A stretch of 63,306 bases of DNA. Origin: Bacteroidales bacterium. GTDB taxonomy: Bacteria; Bacteroidota; Bacteroidia; Bacteroidales; ML635J-15. The position numbers and the translations under genes are program-made. A model generated the notes under the pieces. It saw only the letters and a list, made by a program, of their open reading frames with translations. It ran no database searches and was not told the DNA's origin. How positions within the stretch are numbered: the first letter of the stretch is position 1; each line of letters begins with the position of its first letter. Positions 36,001-43,578 of the stretch are shown here, piece by piece. Location: NCBI GenBank assembly GCA_017617125.1, contig JAFZWY010000005.1, positions 1 through 63,306 of the forward strand. Direction: 5' to 3'.

Positions 36001-36140
36001 GAATAATTATAATACGTATGAAGTGGCAATGTCCCACAACTAGTTTCATTGGCTCCAACAATTGCTTTATATTGCGAAAATGAAACAAACGACATCAGCA
36101 TCAATAATGCCGACATAAAAATACCTCTAATATTCATCAT
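33099..36140 (-). CDS. T9SS type A-sorted surface protein with duplicated beta domains
   Basis: A 1013-residue exported protein: signal peptide (1 to about 22), a first module about 25-190, two related jelly-roll-like modules (about 205-360 and 370-525, each with VDFE.GSF, DKMQVI.DGEN and GFVGIPA.G..EIDNISV), and then a second module like the first (about 535-700, both with VDDNTGD). An InlB-type repeat (about 705-770), a further beta domain and a C-terminal sorting domain (about 940-1013, EVYPNPASSQIYL to VRFVKE-like end) follow. It is secreted through the T9SS and attached to the cell surface or released. The ligand is unknown; glycan or protein binding is possible. Confidence 0.9.
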   Translation of the reverse strand: MMNIRGIFMSALLMLMSFVSFSQYKAIVGANETSCGTLPLHTYYNYSFSQQIYTQSELAVSSGDILSVSFYYLSSTTTERNIDVYLQTTTLSAFASPYNSVPVAESDLVFSGNISFAENNWTTITFNQPFHYTGGNILLTVDDNTGDYVTTTYSAGFNVSEIQSLSYNSDIENFDPTTSRGTSTHNRFKNYVKFVIDNAEFAPHTTSHWMVDFEEGSFEAYGLTQEYVNGSISWTITETSDTDEHEGEYHALIRNTSSESGDTTILFTQPFVRPNDATRILLSFDYANANNSVYFDKMQVIISDGENNSIIAEYNESHYDWTHEIIGINVSSLPEQFRIGFVGIPAHGYALEIDNISVTNNSAVAIVDSYPWNVDFESGSFDTYGIYQDIISGEKSWVLTESDDSHDGEYNARISNSSTQMMDTSILYTPTFIRPTSEATKIVLSFDMINKIWVNDIDKMQVIVDDGENITVLAEYSDNHEEWTRETISIDIYSLPNRFKFGFVGIPAYGHGMEIDNISVEKSFIDNIVSNSYIQVGTGSGTSQSLPIYPIYNYGYTQQLYTSDELNGSHTIYSVSFYCQSQSEFSRSVKIYMGHTETDEFTEGTQWVPASQLTLVYDGQIEVTSMIDWLLIPLDTPFEYNGTDNLVLAVDDNTGDWISANTNFKCSYPNKNMALSISSDVTNYEIDNITEWGLVEEYRNNVRFGIQEVEIFNIEVSSSDTLRGTACCSGEYYAGYGYTISAEPKFGFVFDRWSDGVRENPRYIEVEGNAEYIANFIPNISDTISYDNDNYSTPIGNHGNAVEWGIRILPQHLKDRPKLTDVLFYSDGQHACGNYKLNVYQGIDTIPEQPIYRDSVVVVTSDDGHWVGFEMPAVAIDSTLPLWIILSTEDVAYPAVASDYLTSGDDGRWWNGNGTWAHQNYGAWMIKAVLPYEGTEDVEEYFEYNNIEVYPNPASSQIYLTGISEGENVEIYNITGSLVANFNYNGDAVDIASYAPGLYVIRSKGQCVKFVKE

Positions 36141-36161
36141 AAACCAAATTCTTTAATTTGG

Positions 36162-36169
36162 CAAAAATA
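36162..36169 (-). promoter_or_regulatory. Promoter -7 box of the T9SS gene
   Basis: The minus strand reads TATTTTTG, matching TAnnTTTG, 22 bases upstream of the start at 36140. Confidence 0.5.
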
Positions 36170-36241
36170 GAAATAATAAAGTAATTAGCCAAATTTATAT
36201 TTATGTATGGAAAGAAAAAAATAATCGGCTGGGACCAATTA

Positions 36242-36877
36242 TTAAATAATTTTTCTGCGTCTCATTTCCCAGAAACATTTGCGAGTAGCATCTACATCTG
36301 CCGCAGAATTGTGAGCCTCCTCAAATTCAGTCCCGAAAAGTATCTTATGTAACTCTTGCAGTTTTGGCCATTTATAGTGTCCATAATTGCCAGGCAACTT
36401 GCAATAATCTGTTCCAGCAAGCATTGTACAATATGCTTTCATTGACGATAGTTGCGCATCAACACCTCGCCTAAAAAACTCTGCATCAACGACATGAATA
36501 TCAAACGATATGTTATGCCCTACTATATATTCGACAGAATCCAACGAGGCGACAAAAATTGCCAGAACCGAATCCAAAGGATGACCTTCACTCATAGCTC
36601 TTTCGGTAGAAATTCCATGAATCGAAGCTGCCTTTTCTGGAATAACAAAGCCATCGGGACGAATTATATAGTCGTGAGTCGACAGTACGTTACCTTTGTT
36701 GTCGGTCAGTATCCAACTCAACTGAACCATTCGCGGCCAGTTTAACGTATCACTTGCTGGTGCTTCGTAATCGCGTGGCAAACCAGTGGTTTCGGTATCG
36801 AAAAACAGATAGTTCGGACCTGCGTAAGCAACACCAAAGAATAAAAAGAATAATATGGATACGACAACAGATTTCAT
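36242..36877 (-). CDS. DEDDh 3'-5' exonuclease with a signal peptide
   Basis: A 211-residue protein of the DnaQ-like exonuclease fold. Start at ATG 36877: MKSVVVSILFFLFFGVAYA is a textbook signal peptide, with the cleavage site after residue 19. The nuclease strand starts almost at once (YLFFDTETTG). Catalytic Asp27, Glu29, Asp126 (GHNISFD), His189 and Asp194 (HNSAADVD) are all present, so it should be active on DNA or RNA 3' ends. A longer in-frame start at 36916 would overlap the hairpin at 36892-36925. An exported proofreading-type nuclease is unusual; the role is unknown. Confidence 0.85.
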   Translation of the reverse strand: MKSVVVSILFFLFFGVAYAGPNYLFFDTETTGLPRDYEAPASDTLNWPRMVQLSWILTDNKGNVLSTHDYIIRPDGFVIPEKAASIHGISTERAMSEGHPLDSVLAIFVASLDSVEYIVGHNISFDIHVVDAEFFRRGVDAQLSSMKAYCTMLAGTDYCKLPGNYGHYKWPKLQELHKILFGTEFEEAHNSAADVDATRKCFWEMRRRKII

Positions 36878-36891
36878 CTTTTGGATTAACA

Positions 36892-36925
36892 TTTGTAGCG
36901 ACGTGCCACTGCACACCGCTACAAA
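36892..36925. repeat. TGTAG-type hairpin upstream of the exonuclease gene
   Basis: TTTGTAGCG (36892-36900) pairs with CGCTACAAA (36917-36925), and GTGC pairs with GCAC inside. It shares its outer TGTAG/CTACA with hairpins at 52299-52327 and, in part, 39338 and 59235. Confidence 0.6.
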
Positions 36926-36931
36926 GAATTA

Positions 36932-39202
36932 TCAATTATTTTTTATGTATTCGTCTATCGCCTTGGCAGCCGTCTTTCCTGCACCCATTGCAAGGATTAC
37001 AGTTGCGGCTCCGCTTACAGCATCACCGCCGGCAAAAACGCCCTTGCGCGAAGTTGCACCCTTGTCGTCGGCAACTATGCAGTCCCAACGGTTTGTGTCA
37101 AGACCAGGCGTTGTTGACGAAATCAGCGGGTTCGGCGATGTTCCGATTGACATTATAACCATGTCGGCTTCAATCAGGAATTCGGAACCAGGAATAACTT
37201 CTGGACGTCTTCTGCCCGAATCATCGGGTTCGCCAAGACGCATACGCACGCATTTCATTGACTTTACCCATGATTTTTCGTCACCGACAATCTCTATAGG
37301 ATTGCAAAGCAGGTCGAAGATAATACCTTCTTCTTTTGCGTGATGAACCTCTTCTGCCCTTGCCGGCAATTCCTCTTCGGAACGACGATATACTATATGT
37401 ACCTCTGCACCAAGACGCAATGCTGTACGTGCAGCATCCATAGCCACATTTCCACCACCGACAACGGCCACCTTCTTGCCTACATAATTCGGAGTTTCGT
37501 ATCCTTCCTTATATGCGAAAAGCAAATTGTTTCGTGTCAGGAATTCGTTTGCAGATACCACACCGCACAAATTTTCGCCAGGAATCTTCATAAAATTAGG
37601 CAAACCTGCACCAGAACCAATGAAAACAGCTTCAAAATGTTCCTTGTCCATAAGTTCGTCTATCGAAATCGAACGTCCAATAATGACATTCTTCTCGAAC
37701 TTTGCTCCTAGTTTCTTCAGATTTTCAACTTCGTGCTTTACAACCGTATTCTTCGGCAGACGGAACGATGGAATACCATAAACAAGTACACCGCCATATT
37801 CGTGCAGAGCCTCGAAAATAGTAACCTCATAGCCCATTGTCAAGAGTTCCTTTGCACAGGTAAGTCCCGAAGGTCCGCTACCGATTACGGCAACCTTGTG
37901 ACCGTTCTTTTCGACCTTAACGCCGAAATCAAAGTTGTTTTCGCGAGCCCAGTCACCGACAAAACGCTCCAACTTGCCAATTGCAATAGGTTCACCCTTT
38001 ATTCCGAGAATACACTTGCCCTCGCACTGAGTCTCCTGCGGACAAACACGACCACAGACTGCTGGCAATGCCGAATCCTCGTTTATTATCCTTGCTGCCT
38101 CGGCAAAATTGCCTTCTGCAACCTTTCCAATAAAATCTGGAATCTTAATAGATACCGGGCATCCCGAAACGCACATCGGCTTCTTGCAACGGCGGCAACG
38201 CTGAGCCTCAATCATTGCTTCCTCGGCATTGTAACCAAGGCAAACTTCGTCGAAGTTCGTTGCACGCACCTTTGCATCCTGCTCACGAACAGGAACTCGC
38301 TTGCTGGCATCACGTGGCTCGTCGATGATACCTCCGATATGACACTTGTGTCCTTCTGCCTTCTCCTCGGCTTCGAGCTGCTTGCGTCCTTCAAAATTGT
38401 TATACATAGCCTGACGCTTCATGCCTTCTTCAAAATCTACAAGCGAAGCATCGAATTCCGGTCCATCGACGCAGGTAAACTTGGTCTTGCCGCCAACAGT
38501 AACACGGCAGGCACCGCACATTCCTGTACCATCGACCATAAGCGAATTAAGGCTAACTGTACACTTGATGCCAAGCTGCTGGCAAAGTTTCGAAACGAAC
38601 TTCATCATTATCATAGGTCCGATGGCAACGACTTCGTCATATTTCTTGCCAGATTCTACAAGGGTTTTCAAAACATCGGTTACAAGTCCCTTGTACTCAG
38701 ACGTTCCATCTTCGGTAACCGAGTAGAGTTTCCCTGCCATCGAACTTAGTTCCTTCTCGTATATAAGCATCGACTTTGTCTTTGCACCGATTATCACATC
38801 GCAGTCGATACCTTGTTCGTGCATCCACTTTACCTGTGGGAAAATCGGGGCAATACCGACACCGCCACCGACAAAGGCTACACGATAGTCTTTTAGCTTA
38901 TCTTTCGGTATATGAACAAGTTCCGACGGGCGTCCGAGTGGACCTACCACATCGCAGAAGCAGTCGCCTACATTGTAGGTCGCCATCTGCCTTGTTGACT
39001 TACCAACGACCTTGAAAACAATTGTCACAGTACCAGCCTTTGCATCGTTATCGCTGACAGTCAAGGGTATTCGTTCTCCCTTTTCGTCCATTTTAACAAT
39101 TAGGAACTGACCGGGCAAAGCCGATTCTGCAATTCTTGGTGCAAGTACGTCAAATAGTACCGTGTCGTTTGTAAGGTCAACTTTCTTTAAAATCTTATAC
39201 AT
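36932..39202 (-). CDS. Fused NfnAB-type ferredoxin:NADP oxidoreductase
   Basis: A 756-residue flavoprotein that joins two usually separate subunits. Residues 1 to about 270 are the FAD/NAD-binding and [2Fe-2S] subunit (DHODH-B electron-transfer/NfnA-like), with CGACRVTVGGKTKFTC. Residues from about 290 are the GltD/NfnB-like part, with two 4Fe-4S motifs (CRRCKKPMCVSGCP and CGRVCPQETQCEGKC), FAD site AVIGSGPSGLTCA and NADPH site VAVVGGGNVAMD. It probably exchanges electrons among NADH, NADPH and ferredoxin by electron bifurcation, in line with the ferredoxin-linked KorAB in this window. A glutamate synthase small-subunit role is less likely, as gltB is absent here. Confidence 0.88.
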   Translation of the reverse strand: MYKILKKVDLTNDTVLFDVLAPRIAESALPGQFLIVKMDEKGERIPLTVSDNDAKAGTVTIVFKVVGKSTRQMATYNVGDCFCDVVGPLGRPSELVHIPKDKLKDYRVAFVGGGVGIAPIFPQVKWMHEQGIDCDVIIGAKTKSMLIYEKELSSMAGKLYSVTEDGTSEYKGLVTDVLKTLVESGKKYDEVVAIGPMIMMKFVSKLCQQLGIKCTVSLNSLMVDGTGMCGACRVTVGGKTKFTCVDGPEFDASLVDFEEGMKRQAMYNNFEGRKQLEAEEKAEGHKCHIGGIIDEPRDASKRVPVREQDAKVRATNFDEVCLGYNAEEAMIEAQRCRRCKKPMCVSGCPVSIKIPDFIGKVAEGNFAEAARIINEDSALPAVCGRVCPQETQCEGKCILGIKGEPIAIGKLERFVGDWARENNFDFGVKVEKNGHKVAVIGSGPSGLTCAKELLTMGYEVTIFEALHEYGGVLVYGIPSFRLPKNTVVKHEVENLKKLGAKFEKNVIIGRSISIDELMDKEHFEAVFIGSGAGLPNFMKIPGENLCGVVSANEFLTRNNLLFAYKEGYETPNYVGKKVAVVGGGNVAMDAARTALRLGAEVHIVYRRSEEELPARAEEVHHAKEEGIIFDLLCNPIEIVGDEKSWVKSMKCVRMRLGEPDDSGRRRPEVIPGSEFLIEADMVIMSIGTSPNPLISSTTPGLDTNRWDCIVADDKGATSRKGVFAGGDAVSGAATVILAMGAGKTAAKAIDEYIKNN

Positions 39203-39399
39203 ATACCAAATTTGTTTTTATGTTTCATGGGCTGCGCCCGTTTCAATGTTTCAAGTTTCTCGCTCCCAGAGCCTGTCGAATGGTCGAGGTGCTGGTTCAA
39301 GGTATAAAGGTTCAAGGATTTGACAATTTTGATAATTTGTAGCAATGTGGCACGCCACGTCGCCACTATTATCAAAATATCCATTGTTAATTATCCATT
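39203..39399. repeat. Intergenic region with degenerate repeats and a hairpin
   Basis: Contains GTTTC-words at 39218-39260, a GTCGAA-rich section at 39270-39290, TTCAAGG-words at 39296-39320, a degraded GTGGC/GCCAC hairpin at 39338-39367, and the CCATTGTTAATTATCCATT word shared with 27920. I see no gene here; nfnAB starts at 39202 and lptB ends at 39400. Confidence 0.5.
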
Positions 39400-40128
39400 T
39401 TACCTTCGTAATTCAAAGTTTGCACCCAAATACACCTTCCTAACCTGCGGGTCGTTGCTCAAATCTTCGGCTGTACCGCTCTTCAGGATTCCACCTTCGA
39501 ACAACAGATACGCACGGTCGGTAATCGCTAAGGTTTCGTGAACATTATGGTCGGTTATCAGCACACCGATATTCCTGTTTTTCAAGTGCATAACTATCGT
39601 CTGAATATCGTCCACGGCAATCGGGTCAACGCCAGCGAATGGCTCATCCAACAGAATGAATTTAGGGTCGATTGCCAAAGCACGTGCAATTTCGGTACGA
39701 CGACGCTCGCCACCCGACAACTGGAAGCCTTTGCTCTTGCGGATATGCTTCAAACTGAATTCTTCAAGCAGTTGCTCGGTGATTTCGTTGCGGTCCTTGC
39801 GTCCTAGACCTTTTCTGAATTCAAGAATCGACTTGATGTTATCTTCAACCGATAGTTTCTGAAAAACAGACTCTTCCTGTGCCAGATAGCCAATACCCAA
39901 CCTTGCGCGCTTATATATAGGAAGTTTTGTTATATCCTTTTCGTCCAAGAAAATACGTCCGCTATTCGGCTTTATTAGGCCTACAATCATATAGAAGGTA
40001 GTAGTCTTTCCTGCACCATTTGGACCAAGCAAACCGACAATCTCGCCCTGGTTGACTTCGACATCAACCCCCTTTACTACGGTTCTCTTACCGTACTGCT
40101 TGATTAACTGTTCAGTATAAAGCCTCAT
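39400..40128 (-). CDS. lptB: LPS export ABC transporter ATP-binding protein LptB
   Basis: A 242-residue ATPase: Walker [10 protein letters not shown] near 34-43, Q-loop [10 protein letters not shown], signature [15 protein letters not shown] near 138, and Walker [13 protein letters not shown] near 158. The family motif FAGVDPIAV and the H-loop TDHN are present. LptB drives LPS movement with LptFG. It has its own -7 box at 40151-40158 and follows the lpxH gene on the same strand. Confidence 0.95.
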   Translation of the reverse strand: MRLYTEQLIKQYGKRTVVKGVDVEVNQGEIVGLLGPNGAGKTTTFYMIVGLIKPNSGRIFLDEKDITKLPIYKRARLGIGYLAQEESVFQKLSVEDNIKSILEFRKGLGRKDRNEITEQLLEEFSLKHIRKSKGFQLSGGERRRTEIARALAIDPKFILLDEPFAGVDPIAVDDIQTIVMHLKNRNIGVLITDHNVHETLAITDRAYLLFEGGILKSGTAEDLSNDPQVRKVYLGANFELRR

Positions 40129-40150
40129 TTGTCATTAAAATTTCGGTACG

Positions 40151-40158
40151 CAAAAGTA
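40151..40158 (-). promoter_or_regulatory. Promoter -7 box of lptB
   Basis: Minus strand TACTTTTG fits TAnnTTTG, 23 bases upstream of the ATG at 40128 and just behind the end of lpxH. Confidence 0.5.
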
Positions 40159-40169
40159 ATAAAATCCGC

Positions 40170-40919
40170 TTATTTTTCATTGCGATATTTCAACAAATTA
40201 ACATTCTCGCCATCGAAAACCGCATACGAGAAATTATACAGCCAATCGCCAATATTGGTAAACAGCGACTTGTCGTTGAGTGCATACTGGTATGGAATAT
40301 GGCGATGTCCGAAGATAAAATAGTCTATATGCTTTTTTTCAATCACATCGCGCGAATACATCACAAGGAATTCCTTTTCGTAATCGGGAGTTTCTGGCAA
40401 ATCGTGTTTCAAGCGGCTACGATGCGAACACCACAATGCCAACCTGCAGCCCCAGTCGGGATGTATCCATTTAAACAAGAACTGGAAGAACTTGCTATGA
40501 AACATCCATTTCATCATATTGTACTTGCGGTCATACTTGCCAAGTCCATCTCCGTGAGCGATATAGAGAACCTTTCCTCCTATTTCGCGTTCTTCTGGAA
40601 CCTTATGCAATTCGGCACCTATTTCCTTCGGCAGATAGTCGAACACCCACATGTCATGATTACCGGTGAAATATTTGATTTTCACGCCAGCATTAGAAAG
40701 TTCGCGCAATTTTGCCAGTACCGACACAAATCCACGCGGAACTACGTAGGTATATTCAAACCAGAAATCAAAAATATCGCCCAAAAGATATAATTCCGCA
40801 GCATCATCCTTTATGAATTCCAACCACTCAATAAAAAGATTTTCACGGCTTTCGGAAGTAAGTCCGCTATCCACACCGAAATGAGCATCGGAAACGAAAT
40901 ATATCTTTGTGCGTTCCAA
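40170..40919 (-). CDS. lpxH: UDP-2,3-diacylglucosamine diphosphatase LpxH
   Basis: A 249-residue calcineurin-like phosphoesterase of lipid A synthesis. Metal motifs are VSDAHFG near 9, LLGDIFDFW near 45, GNHDMW near 86, and IAHGD near 121. It starts with TTG at 40919; no ATG gives a better fit, since the family signature begins at residue 6 and the promoter -7 box is at 40939-40946. The C-terminal half shows the helical cap with SHRSRL. It lies in the lipid A/LPS neighbourhood with lptB. Confidence 0.9.
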   Translation of the reverse strand: MERTKIYFVSDAHFGVDSGLTSESRENLFIEWLEFIKDDAAELYLLGDIFDFWFEYTYVVPRGFVSVLAKLRELSNAGVKIKYFTGNHDMWVFDYLPKEIGAELHKVPEEREIGGKVLYIAHGDGLGKYDRKYNMMKWMFHSKFFQFLFKWIHPDWGCRLALWCSHRSRLKHDLPETPDYEKEFLVMYSRDVIEKKHIDYFIFGHRHIPYQYALNDKSLFTNIGDWLYNFSYAVFDGENVNLLKYRNEK

Positions 40920-40938
40920 AATATTCGATTTATTTTTG

Positions 40939-40946
40939 CAAAAATA
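40939..40946 (-). promoter_or_regulatory. Promoter -7 box of lpxH
   Basis: Minus strand TATTTTTG fits TAnnTTTG. It lies 19 bases upstream of the TTG start at 40919 and supports that choice. Confidence 0.5.
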
Positions 40947-40956
40947 AACAAAATAT

Positions 40957-42168
40957 CTAATCCATCACTTCAGCAACAGATTCCTTCACCGCTTTTACAA
41001 CGGTCTGCATCTGCTCATCGGTTAGGTCGTAATACACAGGCAAACTGATTTCACACTTGTAGTTGTCGAAGGCTTGCGGATAATCGGACATCTTGTAGCC
41101 CAATCCGTTGTAGAACGACAAAAGTGGCAATGGCTGGAAATGTACATTCACCGATACTTCCTTGCCATTTATCCTACGGATTATCTCGTTGCGCTGTTCC
41201 TCCGACGCTCCATTTACGCGAAGTAAATAGACATGGTATGAAGTTCGCTTGTCGACAGTTTCGTAAACAGGAAGCACAAACCTATTGTCGCCCTTGAACT
41301 GCGAAGTGTAGAAATCGAATATTTTCTTGCGTTTCACAAGCGTATCGTCATCGTAGCGGGCAAGTTCCACAAGGCCCATCGAAGCCATAATGTCTGTCAT
41401 GTTCATCTTGAAGCCGGCCGTAATGACATCGTACTTCCAATTACCTTTGGTCTTTGCAAGAGCATCCTTGTTTTGTCCGTGCAACGAAAGCACACACAAG
41501 AACTTATATATCTCGTCATTATCGAAAGGTTCGGGCAGATTGAAAATTACAGCTCCTCCTTCGGCAGTTGTCAGATTCTTGACAGCGTGGAACGAAAAAA
41601 CGGTAACGTCAACCAGAGAACCTGTATGTTTTCCCTTGTACAATGCGCCTATGGAATGTGACGAATCGGCAAGCACCATAATTCTGCCAAGCTGACGCTG
41701 GATTTCGTTGTTTGCAGAAAATCTGCGAACAACAGAATCCTCTTTCACCAACGACATTATCTCATCGTAGTCGCAAGGGAAACCAGCAATATCGACAGGC
41801 ATAATAGCCTTTGTGCGATCGGTAATTGCTGCGCGAATCTTATCAACATCAATGTCGAAATCATCACCATTTATATCGACCATCACAGGCTTTGCTCCGC
41901 AATGAACAACCACATTTGCCGTAGCACAATAAGTATATGCAGGCACAATAATCTCGTCGCCAGGGCCAACGCCAAACCAACGAAGTGCTATTTCAAGTCC
42001 TGCTGTAGCAGAATTGACACAAAGCGTTGATTTTCCGCCAGTATATTCGGTCAATTTTTTCTCAAAGAGTTTGGTCTTTGGTCCTGTGGTTATCCAACCC
42101 GATTTTAGCGTGTCAACGACTTCGGCAATAATCTTATCGTCAATGCGTGGTGGAGAAAAAGGTATCAT
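40957..42168 (-). CDS. DegT/DnrJ/EryC1/StrS-family PLP aminotransferase
   Basis: A roughly 403-residue fold-type-I enzyme that usually makes amino-sugar nucleotides. The N-terminus is MIPFSPPRIDDKIIAEVVD, the Gly-rich PLP segment is SATAGLEIAL, the aspartate is in VLADSSHSIG, and the Schiff-base Lys is in FHAVKNLTTAEGG near 200. I choose the ATG at 42168 over the one at 42177, as the family begins at MIPF. It is 7 bases behind the SpmAB fusion. It may supply an amino sugar to polysaccharides encoded elsewhere. Confidence 0.9.
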   Translation of the reverse strand: MIPFSPPRIDDKIIAEVVDTLKSGWITTGPKTKLFEKKLTEYTGGKSTLCVNSATAGLEIALRWFGVGPGDEIIVPAYTYCATANVVVHCGAKPVMVDINGDDFDIDVDKIRAAITDRTKAIMPVDIAGFPCDYDEIMSLVKEDSVVRRFSANNEIQRQLGRIMVLADSSHSIGALYKGKHTGSLVDVTVFSFHAVKNLTTAEGGAVIFNLPEPFDNDEIYKFLCVLSLHGQNKDALAKTKGNWKYDVITAGFKMNMTDIMASMGLVELARYDDDTLVKRKKIFDFYTSQFKGDNRFVLPVYETVDKRTSYHVYLLRVNGASEEQRNEIIRRINGKEVSVNVHFQPLPLLSFYNGLGYKMSDYPQAFDNYKCEISLPVYYDLTDEQMQTVVKAVKESVAEVMD

Positions 42169-42183
42169 AATTATCAATTTTAA

Positions 42184-43416
42184 TTATCCGAAAAACAAAT
42201 ATGCAACAAAAATGGCGGCAATTATACCGGCAAGGTCGGCAATAAGTCCCGCAACGACCGCATAACGCGTCTGACGGATACCAACCGAACCGAAATAAAC
42301 CGCTAAAATATAGAATGTCGTATCGGTAGCACCTTGGAAAGTGCATGCAAGACGACCTACAAACGAATCTGCACCGTGAACAGTCATCGCATCGACCATA
42401 AGTCCGCGTGCGCCGCTACCGCTCAATGGTTTCATAAATGCAACAGGAAGAGCATCAACAAAATCGGTTGGCAATCCGCACTTATCGAAGCACCATGCGA
42501 TTCCCAGCATCAAGGCTTCCATTGCACCCGAAGCACGAAAAACTCCGATTCCGACAAGTATTGCAATGAGGAACGGAATAATCTTGATTGCTGTACTGAA
42601 GCCGTCCTTTGCGCCCTCGATAAACGCATCGTAAACATTGACCTTATGCCGTAGCGCAAGTATTATGAAACCTATGATTATCGAAAACAAAATCACATTT
42701 GAAATCATGGAAGCAACAGTTCCCTGCGATTCGGCCGACAACAGCGTGAACCCCCAGATTGCCAGCGAAAGCAACAATGTAAGTCCACCCAGATAAATAA
42801 GGATTTCCTTCTGGAAAAGATTTATTTTCTGCCACAGCGATACGGCAATAATTCCAACAAAAGTACTAACGAAAGTGCTAATAAGTATAGGCAGAAAGAT
42901 GTCGGACGGGTCGGCGGCGCCAAGCTGTGCGCGGTAAACCATTATGCTGATTGGGATTATTGTAAGTCCCGATGTGTTTAGCACCAGGAACATTATCATC
43001 GAATTCGATGCGCGGTCCTTGTCGGGATTTAAATCCTGAAGTTCCTTCATCGCCTTGAGTCCTAGAGGTGTTGCAGCATTGTCGAGACCGAGCATATTGG
43101 CTGCAATGTTCATCACCATAGAGCCGTGAACGGGGTGATTCTTAGGTATATCGGGGAAAAGTTTGTTGAACAGCGGCGAAATTCCCTTCGACAGCAGTCC
43201 TATTGCACCGCCCTTCTCGCCTACTCGCATAATTCCAAGCCAAAGTGTCATTACACCGGTTAATCCGAGCGACAATTCAAAGCCAAGCTTTGCCATGTCG
43301 AATGTAGAGCTGACCATAGCGGGGAACACTTCCATGTCGCCAAAGAACACTGCCTTCACGATTGCCACAATGAAAGCAATTAGGAAAAACGCTATCCAGA
43401 TATAGTTAAGAACCAT
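42184..43416 (-). CDS. Fused SpmAB nucleoside-recognition membrane protein
   Basis: A 410-residue protein joining SpmA- and SpmB-type halves, each a Gate/nucleoside-recognition domain. The first half has MNIAANMLGLDNAATPLGLKAM, the second MKPLSGSGARGLMVDAM with TDTTFYILAVYFGS. About ten membrane segments. In sporulating Firmicutes SpmA/SpmB act in spore core dehydration; in Bacteroidota the role is unknown. I start at ATG 43416, because the TTG at 43437 falls in the predicted -7 box at 43435-43442. The next gene (DegT) is 7 bases behind. Confidence 0.88.
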   Translation of the reverse strand: MVLNYIWIAFFLIAFIVAIVKAVFFGDMEVFPAMVSSTFDMAKLGFELSLGLTGVMTLWLGIMRVGEKGGAIGLLSKGISPLFNKLFPDIPKNHPVHGSMVMNIAANMLGLDNAATPLGLKAMKELQDLNPDKDRASNSMIMFLVLNTSGLTIIPISIMVYRAQLGAADPSDIFLPILISTFVSTFVGIIAVSLWQKINLFQKEILIYLGGLTLLLSLAIWGFTLLSAESQGTVASMISNVILFSIIIGFIILALRHKVNVYDAFIEGAKDGFSTAIKIIPFLIAILVGIGVFRASGAMEALMLGIAWCFDKCGLPTDFVDALPVAFMKPLSGSGARGLMVDAMTVHGADSFVGRLACTFQGATDTTFYILAVYFGSVGIRQTRYAVVAGLIADLAGIIAAIFVAYLFFG

Positions 43417-43434
43417 TTGCGTATAATTAACATG

Positions 43435-43442
43435 CAAAGGTA
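43435..43442 (-). promoter_or_regulatory. Promoter -7 box of spmAB-degT
   Basis: Minus strand TACCTTTG fits TAnnTTTG. It overlaps the in-frame codon at 43437 and therefore argues for translation from 43416. Confidence 0.55.
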
Positions 43443-43578
43443 AAATTTATGGGAAATGAAAATATGAGTGCCGGAAAAGAGTTTTTAAATAAAAGATGTT
43501 GAAAAGATTTAGTGGCTACTGAATTTCATTCCAATATTAAAAAATTACCTTTTAACGACTTTAAGACTGACAGACTTC

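Noticed and set aside
37733..38749. 338-codon open frame on the plus strand
   Set aside because: It lies antisense within the NfnAB fusion; the composition is that of an antisense shadow (Cys, Leu and Arg rich).
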